DNA from: Paulinella micropora
Taxonomy: Eukaryota; Cercozoa; Imbricatea; Euglyphida
Direction: 5' to 3'
DNA: 50,199 bases
NCBI GenBank assembly: GCA_009731375.1
Contig: BJOX01000089.1
Coordinates: forward strand, 699,902 to 750,100
Notes under the pieces: model-generated
What the model was told of the DNA's origin: nothing
Database searches by the model: none
What the model saw: the letters and a program-made list of their open reading frames with translations, nothing else
Made by a program: the position numbers and the translations under genes
Part shown: positions 1 through 10,750 of the stretch, piece after piece
Numbering within the stretch: position 1 is the stretch's first letter
How the letters are laid out: each line of letters starts with the position of its first letter

Positions 1-59
1 AGAAAAACGAGCCAACCAACAATCCAACAGACAACCCCACAACCTGCCTGGCCGAACCC

Positions 60-187
60 CTACCGAGTAAATGCCCAGTTGAGAGTTGCGCATATCCCGG
101 TGACCGCCCTCCCCAAGCGGTCACCTTCGTGGGGAGAGGCCCAACCACCTCCTCTTCCCATGGAGTGCCATCTTGTGCACCCCTCCA

Positions 188-227
<40 letters not shown>

Positions 228-228
228 T
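60..228. repeat. Retroposon-like fragment with (ATA)n tail
   Basis: A non-coding unique segment followed directly by about 13 ATA triplets. It contains a perfect 9 bp stem (GGTGACCGC at 99-107 with GCGGTCACC at 117-125). The unique-sequence-plus-triplet-tail layout matches the SINE near 3.6 kb, which also ends in a triplet array, but the body is different. No coding signal seen. It lies in the intron upstream of the first visible CDT1 exon. Confidence 0.4.
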
Positions 229-303
229 CGCTTTGATTTTGTTTTCAACTTTCACTTGTGACCCTGTTTGACATATCCTGCGCCCTCAGCTGCTCTTCAT
301 GTG

Positions 304-311
304 TCTATCTG

Positions 312-372
<61 letters not shown>

Positions 373-430
373 ATGGTGGAATGGATGCCTATGCTATGTC
401 TTCGGATATGCAGAGCTGATAGACCAAACA

Positions 431-471
<41 letters not shown>

Positions 472-540
472 GTCTATCTATCTATCTATCTATCTATCTA
501 CCTACCTATCTACCTACCTATATACCTATCCTTGGCTCTT
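304..540 (+). repeat. (CTAT)n tracts flanking a copy of an element 3' end
   Basis: Two CTAT/CTAC microsatellites (304-371 and 431-530) surround a short unique piece at 375-433. That piece (GGAATGGATGCCTATG ... TAGACCAAACATATC) recurs at 6411-6455, at the 3' end of the element holding the group I intron. It is therefore best read as a truncated copy of that element's tail, with the tetranucleotide array attached. Confidence 0.7.
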
Positions 541-624
541 TCACATCTGCAGACCGCTGAGGTTCATCAACCTGTTTTCGCCCAAGTCCACTGCTGATTC
601 TCAGCCTGGTGCTCATGTTTGCAG

Positions 625-1935
625 AGATTCCTGCAGAGCATACAAGACACGGCGTTCGACGCGGACGCGGCGGGCAGCTGGCACCCTGCGTTTCGCCTGA
701 ACCAGGTAGCGCGTGCACCAGCTGCTCGCTCGTCTCAACTGCTGTCATTTAGCTTTGTGCAATCTTCTTGCTCGTGGCAGCCGCCTAGCTTGCTCTATCT
801 TCTGGCTCGTGTTAACAGCGTGTGCCGTCTGCTTGCCGTCGCCTTCTTGTTATATCAAGTGCGTGTCCCCCCTGCTTGCTCGTTGCAACCGCTTGTGTTC
901 TTGTTGCTTGTCCCACTGCTTGCTCGTGTCAATCGCTTGTGTTCTTGTTCTGCCTTGTCCCATCTGCTTGCTCATGTCAGCCGCTTGTGGTCTCGCTTTG
1001 CCATGTCCCAGCTGCTGACTCATGGCAAATGCGCGTGTGTTCTCGTTTCCCCCCAGGTCCCGGAGCTGCCTGAGGCCGACCTGCCCGACACGAGCGCGGA
1101 CAAGAAGAGAAGCACGCCTGTGACACTGATGGCCATGATCGCCTCGCCAGCCATGGCAGACTCCTTCGCCAAACAAGCAGACGCAACAGCATCTAATGGT
1201 ATGTTATGTATGTTATGTTATGTTATCTTATGTTGTCATGTTATGTTGTGTTATGTTATGTTATGTTGTGTTATGTTGTGTTATGTTGTGTTATGTTGTG
1301 TTATGTTATGTTATGTTGTGTTATGTTGTGTTATGTTATGTTATGTTATGTTCTGTTATGTTCTGTTATGTTATGTTATGTTATGTTATGTTATGTTGTG
1401 TTATGTTGTGTTATATTGTGTTATGTTGTGTTATGTTGTGTTGTGTTATGTTATGTTATGTTGTGTTATGTTGTGTTATGTTGTGTTATGTTGTGTATGT
1501 TGTGTTATGTTGTGTTATGTTGTGTTATGTTGTGTTATGTTGTGTTATGATGTGTTATGATGTGTTATGATGTGTTATGATGTGTTATGTTGTGTTATGT
1601 TATGTTATGTTATGTTATGTTGTTATGTTATGTTATGTCATGTCATGTTATGTCATGTCATGTCATGTCATGTCATGTTATGTTATGTTATGTTATGTTA
1701 TGTTATGTCATGTTATGTTATGTCATGTTATGTCATGTTATGTTATGTTGTGTTGTGTTATGTTGTGTATGTCTGCGGCTGCAGCGGCGGCCCCTGTCTC
1801 CAAGTTGCTCAGGGGTGTGGACCCCGAGCTAGTTGCCCAGGTAAGAACAGCCTAGCAGCACGGCCAGGCGCACCCAGCTCCACCGGGCAAGACAGCTACC
1901 TATCTATCTACCTATCTATCTATCTAATCTATCTA

Positions 1936-1971
<36 letters not shown>

Positions 1972-2112
1972 GTCTATCTATCTAGCTAGCTAGCTAGCTA
2001 GCTAACTAGCTAGCTATCTATCCATCCATCCATCTATCTAATCTAATCTAATCTAATCTAATCTAATCTTATCTTATCTTATCTTATTTTACCTTATTTT
2101 ATCTTATCTATC

Positions 2113-2145
<33 letters not shown>

Positions 2146-2265
2146 CATCTATCTAATCTAATCTAATCTAATCTAATCTAATCTAATCTAATGTAATCTA
2201 ATCTAATCTAAGCTAAGCTAAGCTAATCTAATCTAATCTAATCTAATCTAATCTAATCTAATCTA

Positions 2266-2340
<75 letters not shown>

Positions 2341-2494
2341 CCTATCTACCTATCTATCTATCTAACCTATCTATCCATCTATCTATCTACAGGTGAGAGC
2401 ACACGAGGCCAAGTTCACTCTCAAGCAGTCAGACGCATACAAGGGCCAGGTATGTATGTTTGCATGTATGCGTGCATGTATGTGTGTATCTATC

Positions 2495-2552
<58 letters not shown>

Positions 2553-2593
2553 CCTATCTACCTACCAACCTACCTACCTACCTACCTAATGAC

Positions 2594-2626
<33 letters not shown>

Positions 2627-2804
2627 CAGATGACCGTGCCTTCACACACTCCCCTGTGGCCGTTTCCTCACACAATCCCCTGTGGCCGTTTCCGCGCTGC
2701 ACTCCGCTTCACTCTTCAACGAAATTCATACAACTATCTATCTATCTATCTATCTATCTATGTATGCAGAGCGTCTCAAGCTGCTTGCCGAGCTGCCACA
2801 GTTT

Positions 2805-2842
<38 letters not shown>

Positions 2843-2875
2843 CATCTATCCATCTATCCATCTATCCATCTATCC

Positions 2876-2932
<57 letters not shown>

Positions 2933-3071
2933 AGAGATCCATCTCTGTAGGCGGAGCGTCTCAGGTTGCTTGCCGAGCTGCCACAGTTCGCCTACTTAGT
3001 GAGAAGGTTAGCTATCCAGCTATCTATCTATCTATCTATCTATCTCCATCTATCTATCTATCTATCTATCC

Positions 3072-3105
<34 letters not shown>

Positions 3106-3422
3106 TTATCTATTTATCTATTTATCTATTTATCTATCTATCTATCTATCTATCTACCTATCTACCTACCTACCTACCTACCTATCTTCCTCCTCCTCCT
3201 CCTCCTCCTCCTCCTTCTTCTTCTTCTTTTTCTTCTTCTTCTTCTTCTCCTCCTCCTCCTCCTCCCCCTCCTCCTCCTCCTTCTTCTCCTCCTTTTCCTT
3301 CCTCTACTTCTTCTCCTTTCTCTACTCCTCCTCCTCCTCCTTCTTCTTCTTCTTCTTCTTCTTCTCCTCCTCCTCCTTCTCCTTCTGCTTCTTCATTTTC
3401 TCTCTTTTTTTCTTTTTCCTCT

Positions 3423-3454
<32 letters not shown>

Positions 3455-3545
3455 TTCTTCTTCTCCTTCTCCTTCTCCTTCTTCTCCTTCTTCTTCTTCT
3501 TCTTCTTCTTGCTGCTATTATTATTATTATTATTATTACTATTAC

Positions 3546-3623
<78 letters not shown>

Positions 3624-3891
3624 GGACACCGTGATAGCCCAGTGGTCAAGTTCTACCATCTGGGCCCTGTCGCCAGTTCGATTCCCGTCGGTGCCACCAG
3701 TATTTTCATTGAACATACCGGTCTATTTCTGGACCAGTATTTTCATTGAACATACCGGCCCGTCTGGAAGTGTTGGAACTGCCCTTGCGGGGGTGTCATT
3801 AGAGCTTATCGTCAATTCTTCGTACTCCCCTCACGGGTGAGACGATGGAGGCGCATGTGCAGAAATGCATCAGCCATTGACAGAGAAGCAC

Positions 3892-3973
<82 letters not shown>

Positions 3974-4463
3974 TTTATTTTTATTATTTTTATTATTATT
4001 GTTATTATTGTTATTATTATTAATATTATTATTACTACTATTATTGATCCGTCTGGACCAGTATTTTCATTGAACATACCGGCCCGTCTGGAAGTGTTGG
4101 AACTGCCCTTGCGGGGGTGTCATTAGAGCTTATCGTCAATTCTTCGTACTCCCCTCACGGGTGNNNNNNNNNNNNNNNNNNNNNNNNNNNNNNNNNNNNN
4201 NNNNNNNNNNNNNNNNNNNNNNNNNNNNNNNNNNNNNNNNNNNNNNNNNNNNNNNNNNNNNNNNNNNNNNNNNNNNNNNNNNNNNNNNNNNNNNNNNNNN
4301 NNNNNNNNNNNNNTATGCCGTCACTTCCTTTATTCCACCGATTGGTGTGGAGACTTTCCTTATGGAATGGAGGACTGGATGCACATGGCCTTTTGGCTCA
4401 GCAATTGGCAGGAGATACACTATTATTATTATTATTATTATTAAAAATCAATCTCGGTATACA

Positions 4464-4495
<32 letters not shown>

Positions 4496-4592
4496 GTTTA
4501 TCTACCTATCCCTATCTATCTACCTACCTATCTATCTATCTATCTATCTATCCATCTATATATCCATCTATCTATCCATCTATCTATATCTA

Positions 4593-4632
<40 letters not shown>

Positions 4633-5061
4633 CCTACCTACCTATCTACTTATCTACCTATCTACTATCTATCTACTTATCTACCTATCTCCCTTCCCAG
4701 TCCTTACGCAAGCAAGAGAATTTTCTGCTTCTGCGGTGCGATAAAGAGCGACTTCGCATGCTTGCTTCTCGGCCAGCTCTTGTTTGTCCACAGCCTGTGT
4801 CATGGCTTATCACAATAGTGCGTCCACAGCCTGTGTCGTGGCGCATTACAGCACTCTTGAAGTTGCTGCACAAGCAATAACAACAAGAAATAGCTGAGAA
4901 CAAAGCGCCAGAAGTGCTTGCTGATTGTACTCAAGAACTAGCAACTTGTCACATTGCAAGCTGACCTCGTTCTCTTCTTCTTCTTCTTCTTGTTGTGGTG
5001 TGCCAAGCTGCTTCTTGTCTCAAAAGCGCTCCGCCATGCCTTACTATCAGGTACGCGCTAG

Positions 5062-5103
<42 letters not shown>

Positions 5104-5183
5104 GTCTACCAATCTGTCTGTATATCTGTCTATCTACCTATCTTTCTATCTTTCTATACATATATATATATATTATGTATATA

Positions 5184-5214
<31 letters not shown>

Positions 5215-5246
5215 TTATGTATGTATGTATGTATGTATATATATTG

Positions 5247-5286
<40 letters not shown>

Positions 5287-5535
5287 CGATGTGTGTTTGT
5301 GTGTGTGTGTGTGCAGACTCTGCAGATGGTAGGCAAGGGCAGCACCCACTTCACAGATTCTGGTATTTATGTATGTATGTATGTATGTATGTATGTATGT
5401 ATGTATCTATGTATGTATTTATGTATGTATGCATGTATGCAGTATGCATGTATGTATGTATGTATGTATGTATGTATGTATGGTATGTATGTATGTATGT
5501 ATGCAGCGCTGATGGACCAAATCTATATATCTATA

Positions 5536-5580
<45 letters not shown>

Positions 5581-5585
5581 GTCTA

Positions 5586-5662
<77 letters not shown>

Positions 5663-5679
5663 ATATCTATCTATATATA

Positions 5680-5715
<36 letters not shown>

Positions 5716-6451
5716 CCGGAGATGGACTCAGCCCACTGGCACCTACAGCCTGGGGGTTGATCTATCTATTTCCTTCAGCCCTGCACCAGCTGTGTTTTTC
5801 GGATTTGTCGCAGCTGTTGCAGCTTGACTGGCCAGGGCTGATGACCACCCTTGGTGGGCCCTTGATACACTCTCAAACTGTTCGGGAGAGCCCTAAGAGC
5901 CTTCGATACCGCGGCCTGCGGGAAACCGCAAGGTGCAGCAGGCGGGTTAACGCTCGTCGGATAGTAAAAACACTCGAATGATATGGGCACGCAGGAAATA
6001 ATGGGTAAACCGCAGCGAAGTCCCTTCTTGTGAGGCTACCCCGCGCACGGCTCCTAATCGGTTGACTACCGCTGCTCCGCTAAGCGGACCCGGTAGTCAT
6101 CCGTCGCCGCTGTCCAGTGGTAGCCTGGCTAATGGGAAAGATTCAGAGACTAGACGGGTCTGAGATTTTCCTGTGTGCGGGTAGACACATAAGCAGGGAG
6201 AACTTAAGGTATAGTCTGGCCGCGAAAGTGGTCGCCTTGAATGAAGCTCGAGGGTTGGTGTACCCCTCGGGCCCGAGCCTTGGTGGGGCACGTGTACACG
6301 GACACGTGTCTGGAATCAGTCTGAGCCCTCCAGCCAGGGTTCAGACTGCACAAATTCGGGGCCTAGTCCCATTTCCAGCCCGGTACCCAGTCACCAACTG
6401 GCGGCGGGATGGAATGGATGCCTATGTCTTCGGATATGCATAGACCAAACA

Positions 6452-6488
<37 letters not shown>

Positions 6489-6918
6489 GTCTGTCCACTT
6501 GTCTATCCTGTCTCAGACCAAAACGAGCGTTTGCTGGAGCTACTGCTGCAGCTGGCTCCCGACTGGTGCTCCGTCAAAGAATTCGGAGGTCTCTCGCAGC
6601 CAGTTGGCCAGCCAAAGCCATGCAGCTAGCTAGCAAGCCCATCCATCCATCCATCCATCCATCCATCTGTCCGTTCGTCCCTCCCTCTATCCATCCATCC
6701 ATTCATCTCCTATCCCTGCAGGGCCAGACAGCTTGCATAGTGTGCTTTGTACATATCATACACTTTCATAGCCTACGTGACTGATGGACGTGTTGTGTCT
6801 TGCTGAGTCAGGCGGGGCAAGAAAAGTGTTCAAGGTCAACATGGACAAGGACGTCAACGTTGTGGTGCGCGCCTTGAAAGAGCAGTACAAGACTGCTAAG
6901 AAACAGCCAGCAACTTGA
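625..6918 (+). CDS. CDT1: DNA replication factor Cdt1, C-terminal part (9 exons, 5' part outside window)
   Basis: Exons I derive: 625-705, 1057-1198, 1785-1840, 2393-2449, 2951-3006, 5008-5050, 5317-5362, 6517-6588, 6812-6918 (stop TGA 6916-6918). All junctions are GT-AG and phases close, giving 220 codons including stop. Cdt1 loads the MCM2-7 helicase at replication origins with ORC and Cdc6. Similarity to animal Cdt1, from family knowledge, runs in order: [19 protein letters not shown] (linker after the central winged helix), [34 protein letters not shown], the [22 protein letters not shown] helix region, then [16 protein letters not shown] and [17 protein letters not shown] of the C-terminal MCM-binding winged helix. 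The geminin-binding and N-terminal regulatory parts must lie upstream. Introns are almost pure microsatellite. An alternative identity is unlikely given the collinear motifs; exact splice sites are my inference. Confidence 0.86.
706..1056 (+). other. CDT1 intron with diverged ~50-60 bp tandem repeats
   Basis: This intron is not a microsatellite. It is a series of imperfect repeats built on CTGCTTGCTCGTGTCAA / CGCTTGTGTTCTTGTT, about six to seven copies between about 715 and 1045. The sense strand is T/C/G-rich and ends in a good pyrimidine tract (TTTCCCCCCAG). No coding sense is claimed although frames are open. Confidence 0.75.
1199..1784 (+). repeat. Pentanucleotide (TTATG/TTGTG/TCATG)n intron
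   Basis: The whole intron from donor (G|GTATGTTATG) to acceptor (GGCTGCAG) is a pentanucleotide array with runs of TTATG, TTGTG and TCATG variants. The donor itself reads as part of the repeat. Long open frames here (poly-LCYVM) are repeat translations, not genes. Confidence 0.95.
1889..2391 (+). repeat. (CTAT)n and (CTAAT)n arrays in CDT1 intron
   Basis: Alternating blocks of CTAT, CTAG, CTAAT, CTTAT and CTAC fill the intron to the acceptor ATCTATCTACAG. Blocks of one unit change into another by single-base steps, which suggests local expansion of variants. Confidence 0.95.
2475..2938 (+). repeat. (CTAT)n intron with a partial duplicate of the next exon
   Basis: CTAT/CTAC arrays at 2485-2628, 2735-2762 and 2804-2934. 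Between them, 2640-2692 holds two copies of a 26 bp unit containing CCCCTGTGGCCGTTTCC. Positions 2766-2806 are a diverged copy of the start of the real exon at 2951-2992 (GAGCGTCTCAAGCTGCTTGC versus GAGCGTCTCAGGTTGCTTGC). The copy has an acceptor-like TATGCAG but no donor. Confidence 0.85.
3013..3623 (+). repeat. (CTAT)n, pyrimidine (CTT/CTC)n and (ATT)n tracts
   Basis: Continuous low-complexity DNA: CTAT/TTAT to 3185, then 325 bp of CTT/CTC triplets, then about 100 bp of ATT that runs into the SINE head at 3624. All lie in the CDT1 intron 3007-5007, pyrimidine-rich on the sense strand. Confidence 0.95.
3624..3893 (+). mobile_element. tRNA-derived SINE
   Basis: The 5' end is tRNA-like: GGACACC acceptor strand, an A-box-like TAGCCCAGTGG (3635-3645), a B-box-like AGTTCGATTCC (3675-3685) and GGTGCCACCA. 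A unique tail follows that contains CCAGTATTTTCATTGAACA twice (3698-3716 and 3733-3751). The element ends at an (ATT)n array (3896-4045). This head-body-triplet-tail structure is the standard SINE layout; pol III transcription is inferred from the boxes. Sense orientation relative to CDT1. Confidence 0.8.
3896..4045 (+). repeat. (ATT)n tail array
   Basis: About 150 bp of ATT triplets with a few TTT, GTT and ACT interruptions. It directly follows the SINE body and precedes a second SINE tail copy. Confidence 0.95.
4051..4420 (+). mobile_element. Second, headless SINE tail copies around an assembly gap
   Basis: 4055-4163 repeats the SINE body (CCAGTATTTTCATTGAACA onward, then GGAAGTGTTGGAACTGCCC) without the tRNA head. 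After the gap, 4314-4420 is a different unique segment (TATGCCGTCACTTCC ... GCAGGAGATACACT) that ends in another ATT run (4421-4442), so it is probably the 3' end of a related retroposon. Confidence 0.65.
4164..4313. other. Assembly gap (150 N)
   Basis: Run of Ns of length 150 inside a SINE-rich CDT1 intron. Its true size is unknown. Confidence 1.
4462..5007 (+). repeat. (CTAT)n array, then unique intron end with a 34 bp direct repeat
   Basis: CTAT/CTAC/ATAT array to 4692. Then 4699-4990 is unique, with two copies of GTCCACAGCCTGTGTC spaced 34 bp apart (4786 and 4820). The piece 4748-4780 (AAAGAGCGACTTCGCATGC) weakly resembles the exon at 2951. I do not call it an exon because CDT1 phases close without it. 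The intron ends with CTTCTTCTTCTTCTTG before the exon at 5008. Confidence 0.7.
5064..5314 (+). repeat. (CTAT)n-(TATG)n-(TA)n intron
   Basis: Microsatellite intron between CDT1 exons 5008-5050 and 5317-5362. It changes from CTAT/CTGT to TATA, TATG, TA and finally TG before the acceptor GTGTGTGTGCAG. Confidence 0.95.
5363..5714 (+). repeat. (TATG)n and (CTAT/CTGT)n tracts
   Basis: The donor G|GTATTTATGTATG merges into about 140 bp of TATG. A short unique piece follows (5504-5522, CGCTGATGGACCAAAT, similar to the element tail at 375-433). About 190 bp of CTAT with an internal CTGT block then runs to the start of the structured element at 5715. Confidence 0.95.
5715..6455 (+). mobile_element. 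Retroposon-like element B1 carrying a group I intron core
   Basis: Unique 740 bp island in the CDT1 intron, bounded on both sides by (CTAT)n. Its first ~60 bp (GGAGATGGACTCAGCCC ... CCTGGGGGTTGATCTA) match the start of another island at 35466, and both end in AAACATATCTATC. The 3' end also recurs at 375-433. Shared ends with different interiors suggest a repeat family with exchangeable inserts. The interior of this copy is the group I intron described separately. Confidence 0.65.
5880..6380 (+). ncRNA. Group I intron (self-splicing type ribozyme core)
   Basis: All conserved group I core elements occur in order. P: CTGCGGGAAACC (about 5916). Q: AAACCGCAGCGAAGTCCC (6007-6024). R: TTCAGAGACTAGACGGGTC (6142-6160). 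S: AAGGTATAGTCTGGCC (6206-6221). Pairings I can check: P4, TGCGG of P with CCGCA of Q; P7, AGACTA of R with TAGTCT of S; P3, GAT(A)CCG near 5905 with CGGGTC after R; P6, TCCC with GGGA near 6135. P9 follows S as GGCCGC-GAAA-GTGGTC, a GNRA tetraloop. Later hairpins are CGAGGG/CCCTCG, CACGTG/CACGTG and CAGTCTGA/TCAGACTG. No homing endonuclease ORF is present. Exact ends and P1 are not resolved. Such introns are normal in nuclear rDNA and organelles, so a copy inside a protein-gene intron is odd. Confidence 0.8.
6589..6811 (+). other. Last CDT1 intron with (CATC)n
   Basis: Short intron (GTCTCTCG ... GAGTCAG). Contains CATC repeats from 6640 to 6712 with TAGC/CTAG at their left edge. Nothing else recognised. 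Confidence 0.8.
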
Positions 6919-7039
6919 CGGCAAGCTATCGTAGATGGATAGATGTGATAGACATGATAAATAGATAGACAATAATTTTCAGTACAAGCTGCCCCAGGAG
7001 AAACTAGGCACTACCTACCTGCCTATCTATCTACTATGG

Positions 7040-7074
<35 letters not shown>

Positions 7075-8155
7075 GTCTATCTGTCTATCTATCTATCTAT
7101 CTATCTAGCGGCGGCAGCTGATTGACACTGACCAGTTCCCATATGTTAGACAGTAGTAGGCACTGTGATTTTAGTTTCGTTTTTTATTTTATTGATAATA
7201 TTCAATATCAGTATATACCGTGTTCTTCCATTTTCAACAGTCCTCTTACGGCGCTTTCCACTCATATTGTACCTACGAGCCCAAGTATTAATTATTGCGG
7301 GATGACTGAACATCGTCCGGCTGATGATATCGTTTGCCTACTGTCTGAGTCATTTCAGAGTCATGTTTAAGCTGAGACAGACGGTGATTCAGTGAGAGTG
7401 GCCGCAATGATTATATCCACTTAGCGTCGGTGGTTTCAAGGCACGGTATTAATAACTGACTTGCTATCGGGACCAACCAGTGCCGCTGACAGATCACGCT
7501 GACCTACTCAAGTTTAATGTATATTAATAATAGTAAAGACAGGGAGTTACGGGACCTCAAGTGTCCTTTCTCGCCCCTGCCTTTGCATTCAAAGTTTGGA
7601 ACTAGTCTTGAAGAGACGGTCACCAGCCTAGGTCTGCCTTGGGAGGAAAGGCCCGGAGGGCGAAGCCGAAGGGAAGCACAGCTAGAGCCTCCGTCAGTCG
7701 TCGGCGGCCCGCCCGTAGAGATTTTCGTGACTTGAGTTCCGCCGACCGTCGGCGGTCACCTAAAAAATATTATAAGTTAAAAAAGTTTTTGGTTTACGCA
7801 AGCACTGCCCGGCGGCACGGTTCAAGTTTATTATTTGTAACATTATTATATATTAATAATAGAATTGGTGATATATGTGATCAAAATTAATCACATAGGT
7901 GACTCTCTGCCACCGAGGAACTGTCAGCAACTCGAAAATACTTCAATACGCTAACCTTCAAGTCAAACCGGCGGCTTCACTCAGCTTATTTCTCAGTGTT
8001 TCAAGTTTCAAAGCCTGATTACTATGATACTATGATACTTTAGCTAATAATTAGGTGACACTCCGGGGTTTGCTTTAGCAATTTCCAATCGTGAGCGGAC
8101 CCTTTTTTGCGGGAGTCTGTCCCGGTGGCAATTTCCCGCTTTTCCCCTGGCCTAG

Positions 8156-8216
<61 letters not shown>

Positions 8217-8303
8217 GATATCATAGTAATATTAATATAATACTATGCCACCGCCAGTCCCGGGTCCGGCGGATCACTGACTGGCAACGTGACTTATTAA
8301 TAT
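6919..8303. other. CDT1 3' flank; no gene seen
   Basis: Downstream of CDT1 is a (CTAT)n stretch (7023-7107). The rest, from 7108 to 8303, shows no coding pattern. A pure (AT)n microsatellite lies at about 8152-8215. Short open frames here lack codon bias or recognisable motifs. The segment borders the copia LTR at 8304. Confidence 0.7.
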
Positions 8304-8537
8304 TGTTAGACTATAGATTTGTTAAATATATCCATGTATTTAACCTGGTTATGCGGTTAGATCCCCTATCAGAATAACTAATGCCAATCCACCTTAATGG
8401 ACCGAGTGGGTATATCTGCCCCCATTAAGTGGGTCCAGTTATTGTTCTGTTATTAATACCTACCAATCGTTTTAGTCATCCGTTACTGTTGGGTAAAGTA
8501 TAATCATTAAAGTCATTCTTCTGTATATCGTAAGTCA
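8304..8537 (+). repeat. 5' LTR of copia element
   Basis: 234 bp, matching 18051-18296 over its whole length (shared GTTAGATCCCCTAT, CCACCTTAATGGACCGAG, CCGTTACTGTTGGGTAAAG). Starts TGTTAGACTATAG, ends GTAAGTCA. Directly downstream, AGGTTATGAAGC (8540-8551) is a plausible tRNA primer-binding site, compared with the common copia TGGTATCAGAGC. Confidence 0.92.
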
Positions 8538-9166
8538 ATAGGTTATGAAGCTTTGAAGCGCCGTTGCGCTGGACCCCTTGGAGAGTGTCTCCAAGAACCG
8601 AAGAAAGCTGGCACCTACACCCAGAGGATGTTGTCTTGTTCGTGTTTGGTGTCAGAGCAGAACTAATTTCTGTCTACTGTGTGTGGTTGATAGGTAACTG
8701 GAGTGGCCCTGTGCGAGTTGAGCTGAGTCTCAGCGCAGTGGGTGGTGGTTAGAGTTCGAGCTCAGCCAGCCAGCCCACCAAGGCGTCAAGAGTTCCCCGA
8801 GGAACGTTCCGTTGACAGTGGCGAAGGAAGCCAGACGTCCAGCTCCCAGTTCCGCCGGCAACGACGGTTCCCGGCAACCTTTCTCTGCACAACAGTCCTG
8901 GCTTGATCCGGTTTTGGGTGAGCATTCTAGCAGGGGCCCGTTTACGTTCGGCCCCACTAGCAAAGAGCTCATTCATTCGTTTGGCGTCAGCCGCCGACGT
9001 TGGACTTTTTCCCCAGTGGGCTGGTCTGAAGGACCCCCCAGCTGTGGCGAGAAACCCCAAAAACCAACAGTTCCAGTCGTCGGGACAAGAGGCTTTGCTC
9101 TCCTTTTGCCGACGTACGCTCAACAAGTCTCTGATCAAGTAGCTTGGGTAAGCACTAAGGCAAGAA

Positions 9167-10555
9167 ATGGGCTCACATACCTTCCCGAAAGTGAAACTAG
9201 ATCTAAAAATTTCTCCCCTCTCAAGGAATATAAAAGACTTTAAGACGTATGAGACTACCTTGATAGCTGTTCTAAGATTAGTTAATCCATTGTTAATTCC
9301 TTGCTTAGAGGGAAGAGTCATAGTCTTTCCCAGCACTGTCAAAAAGTGAGCCTACACAGCTAACACCTTCCTCTAAATCACCGTCAGACAGACCAACGTC
9401 ACAGTCAGTCACACAGAGAGAGATAGAGGATGAAGAAAAGCAAGATCACACGAGGAGAAGAAGAGAGCTGAAAGATGAGTTGCTGACTTACCTCATTTCC
9501 TCATGTCAGCTGAATCCGGATGCTATGGCATTGTTGCCTGAAGCAGAAGGTGAACCAGCAAAATTCTGGAAAGCTATAGTAGACAAGTACAGAGGATTAG
9601 ACGACATAGCTAAGGCAGGTCGATTAGACAAGCTAGACGCTATGCAGGGTCCTAGTTCGATGAGTAAGGTAGAAACATGGCTTACAAAGTACAAGACACT
9701 AGTCAGACAAGTCGAGTTAGACGAAGGAAGAACAGAGTCAGACTACAAGAAATGTAAGAAGCTATTTAGATTCCTACAACACCTAGACCCTCTGTCAACT
9801 CTTTACACTACATGGCAGCACATGGATCAAAGATGGGACTGGAAACATCTAACTCTAAAGATACTGCAGGTCACAAGAGTACAACAACGAAAAACTGTAC
9901 AGGGAAGTATTAACCGCAAAAAGGAAAGCAGGTAGTGTTTAGTACAGTGTCGACGACAAAGGATTCTGAACTAAAATGCTACTGCTGCAAGCAAGCTGGG
10001 CATATGTGTTATGAATGTACGTCGAGGTGTGTACGAACAGATTGTCTGAACTAAAATGCTACTGCTGCAAGCAAGCTGGGCATATGTGTTATGAATGTAC
10101 GTCGAGGTGTGTACGAACAGATTGCAGAGAGGGAAAACGAGGTGTCAGACACACAGGTAGTGATTGCTCTTTCACTAAAAGCATATCAGCAAGACAGGGA
10201 AAGACAACTAAGCCTAAGTCATTTGACAGACCACGTAAACCCACTCAAAAGGATAGCTCTTCTGACAAGTCTAGCTCTAAACACAAGCTAAGGAAAGGCA
10301 GCACAATGAACAAGAGAAAAGGACCTAGGAAAGGTAAGTTCATTTGTGTAGGTGAGGAGCAGGAAGAGGAAGAACGAATCATCACAAGACGAGAAAGAGT
10401 CAGTAGCTCCACTAGAGGATGAAGAAGTAGAGTCATCAGAACAGTCAGATCAGGGTAGTCAGCAAGATGACGACAATGACGAGACTGAGGACTCACTACA
10501 ACTCATACAGCGGATACAAATGAACGTGGAAGTGAAGAAGAGGGAGAAAGAGTAG
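9167..10555 (+). pseudogene. gag: copia gag with zinc knuckle, frameshifted
   Basis: Starts ATG at 9167 with a typical copia gag opening (FKTYETTLIAVL). The frame is lost near 9349 and resumes at 9480-9935 with a capsid-like helical domain (KFWKAIVDKYRGLDD ... WLTKYKTLVRQVELDEG). The CCHC knuckle CYCCKQAGHMCYEC (C-x2-C-x4-H-x4-C) is present twice, because 9966-10045 is tandemly repeated at 10046-10125; the 80 bp unit breaks the frame. The 3' part is basic then strongly acidic and Ser-rich. Gag would form the virus-like particle and bind element RNA; this copy cannot make an intact protein. Confidence 0.85.
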
Positions 10556-10750
10556 GCCTCAGACCATCCCTATCCCCATTCCCATCCCACGTACTCACCA
10601 GCAAGATAAACCCCTAGCTAGACCCCCACAGGAGTTTAGAGGGATTGACCCCAGCATTTTTCACGTCCCATACTTCACTAGCGATTTTTGCTGAAATACG
10701 CATTATGAGAAGCACAGAGTAGACATTTAGGGCGCGATCTCTCGTTAGTT

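Noticed and set aside
2629-2705. CDT1 exon after TATCCAG
   Set aside because: Contains a 26 bp tandem repeat and breaks the phase; no homology.
4699-4882. Additional CDT1 exon ([10 protein letters not shown])
   Set aside because: CDT1 exon phases and homology close from 3006 to 5008 without it; no clear donor.
5504-5522. Mini-exon CGCTGATGGACCAA in CDT1
   Set aside because: Matches the tail of the B element seen at 375-433 and 6411-6455 and has no donor.
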